Source of the DNA: Oscillospiraceae bacterium
Lineage (GTDB): Bacteria; Bacillota; Clostridia; Oscillospirales; Oscillospiraceae
Direction of reading: 5' to 3'
Assembly (NCBI GenBank): GCA_009785655.1
Contig: WQVW01000019.1
Location: 1-12,997, forward strand
Length of the DNA stretch: 12,997 nt
Shown here: one piece after another, positions 1 to 6,790 of the stretch
Numbering within the stretch: position 1 is the first letter of the stretch
How the letters are laid out: each line of letters begins with the position of its first letter
Notes under the pieces: generated by a model
The model's database searches: none
Told to the model about the DNA's origin: nothing
The model's input: the letters and a program-made list of their open reading frames with translations, nothing else
Translations under genes and position numbers: made by a program

Positions 1-700
1 CACGCAAAACCGTCATCCGGTCAGCCACCGTCATAACCTCTGACAGGCGATGAGTAATGAAAATGATCGCAATGCCCCTATCAGCCAGCGATTTCATCAC
101 CTTTAAGAGCTGGTCTGCCTCACTCTCCGCCAACACAGCTGTTGGTTCATCGAATACCAAGAGCTTTATGTTTTCTTTGTCTATCTCACGGGCAATTTCT
201 ACAAATTGCTTATAGCCGACAGGCAACCCTTCAACACGCATATTTTCGTTGAGATCCATGCCAATGCTATCCATGGCGCGGCGGGCATCATTGTTCATTT
301 TTTCCCGGTTAAGGCTTTCAACGCTTTTGCCAAGCACACGGCTGACAATGTTCGGGGTTGTATCTTCACGGCCTATCTTTACATTTTCGGCGATCGTAAA
401 ACCCGGAATCAGCATGAACTCCTGATGAACCATACCTATGCCGGCAGCCATCGCATCCGCCGGTGCGTGAAAATGCACCGCGTCTCCGCTGACTTTTACC
501 GTGCCGGAAAATCCGCCTGTTTCTTGTATAACAGTCATGCCGAAAAGAATGTTCATCAGTGTCGATTTGCCGGCACCGTTTTCCCCCACCAGTGAGTATA
601 TCTCGCCCGGTTTTACAGAGAGTGATACATCTTTCAACACAACGTTTCCGCCATATTCTTTCGTTATATGTTCAAGTTGTAGTACAAAATCTTCTGACAA
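1..700 (-). CDS. Sugar-type ABC transporter ATP-binding protein, N-terminal part (cut by window edge)
   Basis: This is the cytoplasmic ATPase of an ABC importer of the RbsA/MglA/BMP-nucleoside class; 233 residues are present and the rest lies beyond position 1. Visible motifs are Walker A GENGAGKST (about residues 39-47), Q-loop MVHQEF (90-95), a signature written LPVGYKQ (159-165) where this class usually has LSVG or LSGGQ, Walker B LLVFDEPT (180-187) and the H-loop FITHRLSE (214-221). Family members usually have about 500 residues with two ATPase cassettes, so a second cassette is expected outside the window. The start chosen is TTG at 700: AGGTGG lies about 8 nt upstream, and an in-frame GTG further up overlaps that site. 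It follows the DUF3798 lipoprotein gene by 93 nt with a hairpin between, so the two probably form one operon with permease genes further left. The substrate is unknown. Confidence 0.93.
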   Translation of the reverse strand, partial: MSEDFVLQLEHITKEYGGNVVLKDVSLSVKPGEIYSLVGENGAGKSTLMNILFGMTVIQETGGFSGTVKVSGDAVHFHAPADAMAAGIGMVHQEFMLIPGFTIAENVKIGREDTTPNIVSRVLGKSVESLNREKMNNDARRAMDSIGMDLNENMRVEGLPVGYKQFVEIAREIDKENIKLLVFDEPTAVLAESEADQLLKVMKSLADRGIAIIFITHRLSEVMTVADRMTVLR

Positions 701-735
701 AGTTTGTCCCACCTCCAGAAATTTCCTTTATTTAG

Positions 736-772
736 AACATCAAGACAGTCCACAGGGGACTGTCTTGATGTT
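736..772 (-). promoter_or_regulatory. Intercistronic 16-bp perfect stem-loop between binding-protein and ATPase genes
   Basis: Left arm 736-751 and right arm 757-772 are exact reverse complements with a 5-nt loop at 752-756. It lies just after the lipoprotein stop codon and before the ATPase ribosome binding site. On the minus strand the sequence after the stem is CTAAATAAAGG, with no U tract, so it is a poor intrinsic terminator. Hairpins placed here in binding-protein operons are known to protect the upstream mRNA or to cut transcription partially, giving an excess of binding protein over ATPase. That role is inferred here. Confidence 0.75.
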
Positions 773-793
773 TGCAAATGCATCGCGTAGTTT

Positions 794-2071
794 TTAGAAA
801 ATATAGCTTCCGCTGATGATAAGGAACATGTTGTCAAGCGTGCGCTCTCCAACCACGACTTCGATTTCTTCTCCGTCTTCATCTTCTTCAATTTCGATAA
901 TCGGTACAACCATGTTTCTGGTATACACTGCATCAACACCATATTCCAAGGCCACTCTGTTCAGAGATTCCTGTATCGCTGCCGGATCTACTCTGCCGTT
1001 GGTGCGGCCTTCAAGATAGGCAATCGCATAATCAACACCTGCTTCGATGATCAGCATGTTTACCGGTACCGGCCAGTTGGCCACACGGCCTGTCATGCCG
1101 GCTTCAGCAACTGCAAGACTGATTTGCTCCATCATGAACGGCACATTGCCTTCGTTTCCGGCGGTAGAAATGTTCATCGCTGCCGGGAATGCATGGTACG
1201 GGCTTGGGCAGCAAGGTTCCGCATACATGGCGCCTTGTTCCAAAACGCCTCTGATCAACGGCTCTTGCATGATGCAGTTTGTGGAGAAGAATACGGTGTT
1301 CACGCCGTGTGCAGCGACTTGACGCGGCACATCTTCAACGATAAACTGCTGTGCACCAGCAGGACCAGCATCACCAGTCGGGTCTGGAGCCATGACTTCA
1401 ACAAAGTTGATACCAAGGCGCTCCGCCGCTGCGATTAAGCCTGCGCGGCGCTGTGCGATCATATCAATGCCCAGGTGACGTGGGAAAGAATAGTGAATGA
1501 AAGTTTCCGCACCCATTCTGTGGGCTGTTTCCATGATTGTTGTGCCTCTGCCGATATCGTCTATCTGCAGAATAACGTCAGCCGCCAGGGCTAATTCAGT
1601 TGGGGGTTCCATGATAGTGCCCGCAACGAACAGGATATCCGGGAATCTTTCACGAACTCTCTGAATTGACGCGATGGTTCCAGGCACTGCTTGGCAGAAT
1701 ACGATGGCCTGTGCTCCTTGATCGGCAAGGCTCATCACCTGTGCAATGGTGGTTTCCATTTCGTCGTTAAATCTGTCAGGATATGTAACGGTGAGAATCC
1801 TGTCAGCGCCATGTCTGTCTCTCATCTTCTGTCCAGCCATGAACTCTTCCTCACCTTGAGTTACAGTGCCTGTGACAATACCGATGATCCAATCTCCGGC
1901 TGGTTCTGTGGTGTCAGGCTCGTCCCCGTTATCATCGGTCGCGGCGGGTTGTGTTGCTGCTGGTTGCGTTGCCGCAGGCGGGTCTTGCACAGGCGCATCC
2001 GGACGGCAGGCCGCGATAAATGCAACCATCATCGCCAATGCCAACAGAACAAATAATATTCTTTTTTTCAT
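794..2071 (-). CDS. DUF3798-family substrate-binding lipoprotein of an ABC importer
   Basis: The 425-residue product is an exported lipoprotein. It has a lysine-rich N-terminus, a hydrophobic segment and a lipobox IAAC with the lipidated cysteine at residue 22. An acidic, Pro/Ala/Thr-rich linker with short PAATQ repeats follows (about 25-57), as is usual for a tether outside a Gram-positive membrane. The mature domain starts at WIIGIVTGTVTQGEEEF and matches my memory of DUF3798 (Pfam PF12683), a periplasmic-binding-protein-like fold; the C-terminus carries an acidic EEDEDGEE stretch. The start at 2071 is set by the strong site TAAGGAGGA (2082-2090); a frame extending to 2125 would put residues ahead of the signal peptide and has no comparable site. 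It lies first in an operon with a sugar-type ABC ATPase, which indicates a substrate-binding role. The ligand is not known. Confidence 0.88.
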   Translation of the reverse strand: MKKRILFVLLALAMMVAFIAACRPDAPVQDPPAATQPAATQPAATDDNGDEPDTTEPAGDWIIGIVTGTVTQGEEEFMAGQKMRDRHGADRILTVTYPDRFNDEMETTIAQVMSLADQGAQAIVFCQAVPGTIASIQRVRERFPDILFVAGTIMEPPTELALAADVILQIDDIGRGTTIMETAHRMGAETFIHYSFPRHLGIDMIAQRRAGLIAAAERLGINFVEVMAPDPTGDAGPAGAQQFIVEDVPRQVAAHGVNTVFFSTNCIMQEPLIRGVLEQGAMYAEPCCPSPYHAFPAAMNISTAGNEGNVPFMMEQISLAVAEAGMTGRVANWPVPVNMLIIEAGVDYAIAYLEGRTNGRVDPAAIQESLNRVALEYGVDAVYTRNMVVPIIEIEEDEDGEEIEVVVGERTLDNMFLIISGSYIF

Positions 2072-2127
2072 TTTAAAATTTTCCTCCTTATAGACTGTTG
2101 TTAAGACCTTAAAAAGTCTTGACAAAT

Positions 2128-2156
2128 ATTATACATGAGCACAACGATAAAGAAAA
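2128..2156 (-). promoter_or_regulatory. Candidate promoter of the DUF3798 lipoprotein operon
   Basis: On the minus strand a perfect TATAAT (2128-2133) lies 17 nt from a weak -35, TTTTCT (2151-2156). The region upstream (about 2157-2200) is very A-rich on the minus strand, like an UP element, which could compensate for the weak -35. Two exact 10-bp inverted arms, AAAAAGTCTT at 2111-2120 and AAGACTTTTT at 2155-2164, bracket the promoter, and another AAGACCTT lies at 2103-2110. They may be regulator half-sites. Confidence 0.45.
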
Positions 2157-2252
2157 GACTTTTTTTTGGTAAAAGAGACTTTCTTTTTGTTTTTTGTTCA
2201 ATAGTTTCGCGCCTGTTCGGCAAGATTGGAGATGATTTTCAAATAAAACAGA

Positions 2253-2282
2253 GAGCTGCCCGGTTTTTAACCTCAGCAGCTC
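2253..2282 (-). terminator. Intrinsic terminator of the P-type ATPase gene
   Basis: Arms 2253-2259 (GAGCTGC) and 2276-2282 (GCAGCTC) enclose an inner stem GGTT/AACC (2262-2265 and 2269-2272). On the minus strand the stem is followed by TCTGTTTTATTTG, a reasonable U-rich tail. It starts 27 nt beyond the ATPase stop codon. The rest of the 2091-2309 gap holds only this hairpin, the candidate lipoprotein promoter and a T-rich tract (about 2160-2195). Confidence 0.7.
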
Positions 2283-2309
2283 CCGATTTATGATTCTCTA
2301 GTTGGGATA

Positions 2310-4961
2310 TTATGCAGTTCTCAGTGCAAGCCGTCTTCTAATGAATATCTTCATTATCTCAATCACAATCAACGGCAAGAGTGACATTGCAACCATAATC
2401 ACCCAGTGTGTCAGCCTCAGCGGAACACTGTAAAACGCATCTCTTATGCCCGGAACAGTGGCTGTCACGCAGATGAGTATCAGTGACAAGCATATCCCGG
2501 CGCTGAGGAGTTTGTTTGACCTGATGCCAACGACGAATGCCGATTTATTAAAGCTCCGCACGTTTATAATATTCACCACCGACGCCAATGCGATCGTTAC
2601 GTACGCCATTGTCCGACCCACTTCATGCGACGGGATTATGTACGGGTGAATCTGCACGGATGAACCCAGATAGTAGCCAATCAGTGACACAACTGCCATA
2701 CACAGCGCCGCGACGATAGTCCGCAATCCAAGTCCGAATGCGAACACACTGGCACCTTTGGGGATTGGCTTGCGCCGCATCGCGTCATCTTCCAATTTTT
2801 CACGGCACATACACATGTCCGGGATACCATCGGCAACCACGTTAATGAAGAGCAGCTGTAACGCCGCCAGCGGCGTATTGCGCCAGATAATAAAGCCCAG
2901 CAGCATCGTGATGATCTGTGCGATATTACTGGGAATAAGCGATATCAGCACTTTACGTATGTTATCATAAACGCGCCGACCTTCTTCCACCGCCGATACG
3001 ATGGTCGCAAAATTGTCATCCGTGAGGATGATGTCACTCGCACTCTTTGACACGTCCGTGCCGGAGCCCATGGCAACACCGACATCGGCGGCTTTCAGTG
3101 CCGGGGCATCATTGACACCGTCGCCTGTCATCGCAACCACTTCACCATGTGACTGCCACGCCTGGACAATGCGGATTTTGTCTTCCGGTGTCACACGGGC
3201 GTATACAGAATAGTCCCTGACAGTCTCGTACAATTCTTTCTGCTCCAGCTCCGCAAGCTGAACGCCGGTGATGACTTTTTCCCCCTCGGCCAGGATGCCG
3301 ATATCGCGGGCAATCGCACTGGCTGTGATGGCGTGATCTCCTGTGACCATCACGGTCTTGATGCCCGCTTCACGCGCCACTTTAACGGCGTCTTTACTTT
3401 CCGGGCGCGCGGGGTCAATCATGCCGACGAAACCGGCAAATGTCAGGCCGCATTCCAATTCCTCAGAATCCAGTTTTTCAGGCAGCTCGCTGTAATATTT
3501 ATACGCGACTGTAAGCACTCTCAGTGCCCGGTGTGCGAATTCGTCATGCACCTCGTGCGCAAGGTCAAGATCCACGGTTGATTCCAAAAACGGCACCCGT
3601 TCAAACGCACCCTTGGTGATCGAAATATACCGCACAACATCAGAATCCATGTGCGTCTCATGCACTGTAGTCATAAGCTTTCTGTTGGAATCGAACGGTA
3701 TTTCATGCACCCGCGGAAACATCTCATCAAGCAGACCTTTGTCTATATGCTTGTCTTGCAACAGCCTGATAATCGCCGTCTCAGTCGGGTCGCCGATCAC
3801 ACGTTCTTCACCGTCATGGACTTCTATGGTGGCGTTGCTGGCCAAGCTCATAATCTCAACCAACATCAGTTCGTCATCGTTGAAGTTATCTTCCGCGCTT
3901 TTAGGATCATGCCCGACAGACCAAACATTTTTGATTGTCATGCGGTTCATTGTCAACGTACCAGTTTTATCAGAACAGATAACAGACGCACTGCCAAGCG
4001 ACTCAACAGCCGAAAGCTTACGGATAATCGCATTCTTCTTGGCCATCTGCAATATGCCATATGACAGTATTATTGTGACGATGATCGGCACATCTTCCGG
4101 AATCGCGGCCACGGCCAGCGACACGGAATTGAGCAGTATGTACATCACAGGCACGTTTTGAAACCACTGCATAAGGAACAACACGGCACTGGACGTCAAC
4201 GCAACAACACATATGAGTTTGCATAGCGTATCCATCTTCCGCTGAAGCGGTGTGCGTTCTTTCTTCGTCGTATTCAAAAGCCCTGCGATTTTGCCCATTT
4301 CCGTCTGCATTCCGGTTTCAGTTACTACAGCCTTTACTTTTCCGTTCGTAATCAAGCAGCCGGAGAACATCATGTTAAACTGATCGCCAAGCGGTGCTTT
4401 TTCATCGATTTCCGCATCCGCATCTTTCTCAACGGGAACGCTTTCGCCGGTTAAAACAGCTTCCTCAACCTTCAGTCCCACACTTTCGATAATGCGTGCG
4501 TCGGCGGGAATCATGTCACCGGCCTCAAGCGTCAATATGTCTCCGGGCACAAGTTCTGTGGCATCGATGGTTTGTCTGACACCACCGCGGATTACTGTCG
4601 TCATTTGCGCGGTCATGCGTTTAAGTGCCTCAAGTGCTTTCTCCGCGCCCATCTCCTGCCGCACGGCCAACGTGGTGTTAATAATAACGAGTGCGAAGAT
4701 GACAATCGCGTCTGTGAAACTATGCTCATCGACGATCGCTGTGTATAGCGCGATGATGCCTGCCGCAAGCAAAATAAAGGTCGTAAAATCTCGCAGATGG
4801 TGAAGTGCCTTCTGAAAGGCGCTTTCTTTCTTCTCATCGTCGAATTTGTTGGGGCCTCTTTCTGCAAAGGTTTTGCTGATCTGTTCGCTTGTCAAACCTT
4901 CCACCGGATCTGTATGCAGTTCCTGGTAGAGGTTTGACAATGTGTTTTGATGATGTTTCAT
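2310..4961 (-). CDS. Type II cation-transporting P-type ATPase, probably Ca2+-exporting
   Basis: This is an 883-residue membrane pump, the usual length for bacterial SERCA/PMCA-like ATPases. In order: an N-terminal cation-ATPase domain, actuator motif TGES (171-174), M4 motif PEDVP (288-292), phosphorylation site DKTGTLT with Asp331, nucleotide-domain DPTET (391-395), MVTGDH (538-543), hinge TGDGVNDAP (612-620), and the C-terminal membrane domain M5-M10. By my manual alignment to SERCA, M4 Glu289 and M6 Asn707/Asp711 (NVVADG) keep Ca2+ site II. Site I is altered: the M5 Glu is Gln682 (SNIAQ) and the M6 Thr is Ala710. That suggests one Ca2+ per cycle, as in PMCA and Listeria LMCA1. The start at 4961 follows GAGGAAGG with about 7 nt spacing; a GTG at 5012 has no properly spaced site. 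It is monocistronic and divergent from the anion transporter. Other divalent cations remain possible. Confidence 0.93.
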   Translation of the reverse strand: MKHHQNTLSNLYQELHTDPVEGLTSEQISKTFAERGPNKFDDEKKESAFQKALHHLRDFTTFILLAAGIIALYTAIVDEHSFTDAIVIFALVIINTTLAVRQEMGAEKALEALKRMTAQMTTVIRGGVRQTIDATELVPGDILTLEAGDMIPADARIIESVGLKVEEAVLTGESVPVEKDADAEIDEKAPLGDQFNMMFSGCLITNGKVKAVVTETGMQTEMGKIAGLLNTTKKERTPLQRKMDTLCKLICVVALTSSAVLFLMQWFQNVPVMYILLNSVSLAVAAIPEDVPIIVTIILSYGILQMAKKNAIIRKLSAVESLGSASVICSDKTGTLTMNRMTIKNVWSVGHDPKSAEDNFNDDELMLVEIMSLASNATIEVHDGEERVIGDPTETAIIRLLQDKHIDKGLLDEMFPRVHEIPFDSNRKLMTTVHETHMDSDVVRYISITKGAFERVPFLESTVDLDLAHEVHDEFAHRALRVLTVAYKYYSELPEKLDSEELECGLTFAGFVGMIDPARPESKDAVKVAREAGIKTVMVTGDHAITASAIARDIGILAEGEKVITGVQLAELEQKELYETVRDYSVYARVTPEDKIRIVQAWQSHGEVVAMTGDGVNDAPALKAADVGVAMGSGTDVSKSASDIILTDDNFATIVSAVEEGRRVYDNIRKVLISLIPSNIAQIITMLLGFIIWRNTPLAALQLLFINVVADGIPDMCMCREKLEDDAMRRKPIPKGASVFAFGLGLRTIVAALCMAVVSLIGYYLGSSVQIHPYIIPSHEVGRTMAYVTIALASVVNIINVRSFNKSAFVVGIRSNKLLSAGICLSLILICVTATVPGIRDAFYSVPLRLTHWVIMVAMSLLPLIVIEIMKIFIRRRLALRTA

Positions 4962-5029
4962 CGTTCTGCCTTCCTCTTTTTCTATATATGGCAAGCGCGC
5001 AAATGCACTCACCCTCGTTTGACCCGCAC

Positions 5030-5058
5030 ATTCTACACCCTGTGAAACATTTATGCAA
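5030..5058 (-). promoter_or_regulatory. Promoter of the P-type ATPase gene
   Basis: On the minus strand TTGCAT (5053-5058) and TAGAAT (5030-5035) are separated by exactly 17 nt. This would give a leader of roughly 60 nt before the ATG at 4961. It is the best sigma-A-like match upstream of the gene. Confidence 0.65.
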
Positions 5059-5082
5059 GACCATTTTTACCGGTTTGCGAAC

Positions 5083-5103
5083 AAAAAACGCCAACCTTGC
5101 GTT
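5083..5103 (-). terminator. Weak terminator-like hairpin upstream of the ATPase promoter
   Basis: AACGC (5099-5103) and GCGTT (5087-5091) on the minus strand form a 5-bp stem with a 7-nt loop, running into six Ts (5083-5088). No minus-strand gene lies upstream to be terminated. It may shield the ATPase promoter from antisense transcription, or be an attenuator if a second promoter starts near 5150-5200. The stem is short, so chance is possible. Confidence 0.3.
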
Positions 5104-5188
5104 GAGGCCTCCGTTTTTCTCCTCTGCTTGTGCTAATCCGCGATATTTGTGTGATTTTCATATAAAATACCGCTTCAAAATAAAATTG

Positions 5189-5217
5189 TTTCAACTTTCC
5201 GATATTTGTGATACAAT
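5189..5217 (+). promoter_or_regulatory. Extended -10 promoter of the anion transporter gene
   Basis: TGATACAAT (5209-5217) is an extended -10 element: TG, one base, then TACAAT at 5212-5217. With a 17-nt spacer the -35 would be TTTCAA (5189-5194), a weak match as is usual with an extended -10. The inverted repeat TTGTGATACAA overlaps the -10, so a bound regulator would block polymerase. Confidence 0.6.
5206..5216. promoter_or_regulatory. Candidate FadR/GntR-type operator, copy 1
   Basis: TTGTGATACAA reads as TTGT-3-ACAA and fits the published FadR-subfamily consensus TNGTNNNACNA. The 12-bp TTTGTGATACAA (5205-5216) recurs exactly at 6706-6717, ahead of the dehydrogenase gene. It covers the -10 of the transporter promoter, as expected for a repressor site. 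Part of the similarity may simply reflect the extended -10 element. No GntR regulator gene lies in the window. Confidence 0.45.
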
Positions 5218-5256
5218 TTAGCGGTTTCGCAAATAATTCAGAGAGGTTGTGTATTT

Positions 5257-6645
5257 TTGGACACAAAACAACATGTCGGCATCGTGCTTGCGGCACTGAT
5301 ACTGATCATCATGAACTTTATCCCGGAGATCGCTGGGCTTTCCCCTGCCGGAGTCCGGACGATTTGTATGCTGCTGGCCTTCCTTGTCATGCTTATCACC
5401 GCACCTTTCAGGATCCTTCACATTTGCTTCTTTTTTCTCGGACTTATGCCGGTTTTGGGCGTAGCACCGACCTTTGGTGCCGCGCTTTCCGGCATTTCAA
5501 ATCCGGTGATACTTTTTGTCATCGCATCATTCGGCATCTCATCGGCGTTTACCACGCTGCCGCTTTCCCGGCGGATACTTGTCGCACTATTGCGCAAGTT
5601 CGGTAAAAACGTCAAGCTGATGCTGCTGGCGATTATGGCCAGTGCCCTGATTATCTCAGCCTTCGTTTCAAGTGTACCGACCTGTGCCGTATTTATGGGC
5701 ATCGCTTTGAGTTTTCTAGAGCTGTATGAAAATCCCGATGATAAAAAACGCTCCGGCCGCACGTTCATGATTGCTGTGCCTGTCGCCACCATGATCGGCG
5801 CGTTTATGACGCCAATCGGCGGTACAATAAATCTCTTGGCGTTGAACGAGCTGTACGTACACACTGGTGCCACGATTCCTTTCGTACAATGGATGGCCGC
5901 CGGGATTCCAATATCTATCGTCACGCTGCCGGTCGCGTGGTGGCTTATCGTAAAAATACATAAACCGGCAGAGATAAGCCAAGAGATGGTTGCAAAATTT
6001 ATCAACAACCTGGATATTCCGGAGAAAATCACCCGACCGGAAGTAACTGCCTTGGTAATCACCGGGCTTATGATGACACTATGGATCGCCTCGTCATGGG
6101 TCAGCGGGATCAATATTATGGTCGTCGCGGTGCTTGGTGCTTGCGTACTTTGCATCCCACAACTGAAAACGCTGAAATTTGACACGTTCGTCAGCGGCAT
6201 CGGTTGGGATTCCGTTTTTCTGATCGCCACGGTGATCTCACTGGGGAATCTGATGGTTTCAAACGGCGTGAGCGGCTTTATCGTCTCGATACTGCCTGTG
6301 ATGAACGTACCTACACCGCTTTTGATCGCATTCGGTGCCGCGCTGTTTTTTGCACTGTTGCTGATTATCCCTGTCGCGCCGTCGCTGGTTGTTATTATGG
6401 GCGTACCGCTGATATCGCTGGCTATCGGTGCCGGTGTATCTCCCGCGATCATGATGCTCACCGCCGCCATTGCCGGGAACGCCTGTTTCCTGCTCCCGCT
6501 CGATACAGTGCCGCTGCTTACGTATGGCAAGGGGTTCTATTCTATCAAAGATATGTTTATAAGCTCCCTGCCGATTCAGCTGTTTATGATCATCGGCATG
6601 TCACTCTGGCTAACTTTCATCGGCAGAGTCTTCGGCATGGTTTAA
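5257..6645 (+). CDS. DASS/SLC13-family divalent-anion transporter
   Basis: A 462-residue, very hydrophobic membrane protein with about 11 predicted membrane segments and a short cytoplasmic loop rich in charged residues (about 158-168). The clearest family signatures are TPIGGTINLLAL (185-196), which resembles the TPIGTPPN hairpin of SLC13/CitT carriers, and the related second half LLPLDTVPLLTYG (412-424). Family members import dicarboxylates, citrate or sulfate, usually with Na+. The SNT motifs that bind substrate and Na+ in VcINDY are not visible: the first position reads SSVPT (138-142) and the second APS (374-376), so ion coupling may differ. The start is TTG at 5257 after GAGAGG (5241-5246); no ATG gives a full first segment. 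It has its own promoter at 5189-5217, and the dehydrogenase gene follows on the same strand after 145 nt. The substrate is inferred only to be an organic acid. Confidence 0.85.
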   Translation: MDTKQHVGIVLAALILIIMNFIPEIAGLSPAGVRTICMLLAFLVMLITAPFRILHICFFFLGLMPVLGVAPTFGAALSGISNPVILFVIASFGISSAFTTLPLSRRILVALLRKFGKNVKLMLLAIMASALIISAFVSSVPTCAVFMGIALSFLELYENPDDKKRSGRTFMIAVPVATMIGAFMTPIGGTINLLALNELYVHTGATIPFVQWMAAGIPISIVTLPVAWWLIVKIHKPAEISQEMVAKFINNLDIPEKITRPEVTALVITGLMMTLWIASSWVSGINIMVVAVLGACVLCIPQLKTLKFDTFVSGIGWDSVFLIATVISLGNLMVSNGVSGFIVSILPVMNVPTPLLIAFGAALFFALLLIIPVAPSLVVIMGVPLISLAIGAGVSPAIMMLTAAIAGNACFLLPLDTVPLLTYGKGFYSIKDMFISSLPIQLFMIIGMSLWLTFIGRVFGMV

Positions 6646-6706
6646 GTTTGAAATTAAGCGTATATACAAGAAGACTGTGAGATTCAACGAATTAACGAGC
6701 GTTATT

Positions 6707-6717
6707 TTGTGATACAA
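6707..6717. promoter_or_regulatory. Candidate FadR/GntR-type operator, copy 2
   Basis: Second exact copy of TTGTGATACAA; the identity with 5205-5216 extends to 12 bp (6706-6717). Here it lies 5 nt upstream of the -35 of the dehydrogenase promoter, where it is not part of the best -10 element. That argues for a regulator site rather than only a promoter element. Confidence 0.45.
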
Positions 6718-6722
6718 ACCTA

Positions 6723-6751
6723 TAGACAGCGCGTTGCAACAGTGGTATACT
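6723..6751 (+). promoter_or_regulatory. Strong promoter of the short-chain dehydrogenase gene
   Basis: TAGACA (6723-6728) and TATACT (6746-6751) each match the sigma-A consensus at 5 of 6 bases, with a 17-nt spacer. TGG just before the -10 makes it an extended -10. The gene can therefore be expressed independently of the transporter 145 nt upstream. The remainder of 6646-6790 shows no convincing terminator. Confidence 0.75.
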
Positions 6752-6790
6752 CTGGAATTAAGCAATACATATTAATATGGAGGTATATAT

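Noticed and set aside
664..942. A minus-strand 92-codon frame spanning the lipoprotein end and the hairpin
   Set aside because: It overlaps the lipoprotein gene and the perfect stem-loop in another frame, with no start signal or known motif.
1951..1995. Short tandem repeats in the DNA of the lipoprotein gene
   Set aside because: They encode the PAATQ linker after the lipobox, a normal low-complexity tether, and are not a separate repeat element.
5060..5200. Mn2+ (yybP-ykoY), NiCo or fluoride riboswitch upstream of the P-type ATPase
   Set aside because: Such elements often precede cation pumps, so I looked for their conserved cores, but none could be identified.
5051..5296. A minus-strand 81-codon frame in the divergent promoter region
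   Set aside because: It runs across both divergent promoters and the start of the transporter gene, lacks a ribosome binding site, and has no recognisable domain.
5418..6530. A 370-codon open frame antisense to the anion transporter
   Set aside because: It lacks family motifs and a ribosome binding site, and its Ser/Thr/Ile-rich composition is what antisense reading of a membrane protein gives. The plus-strand gene has a promoter, start site and family signatures.
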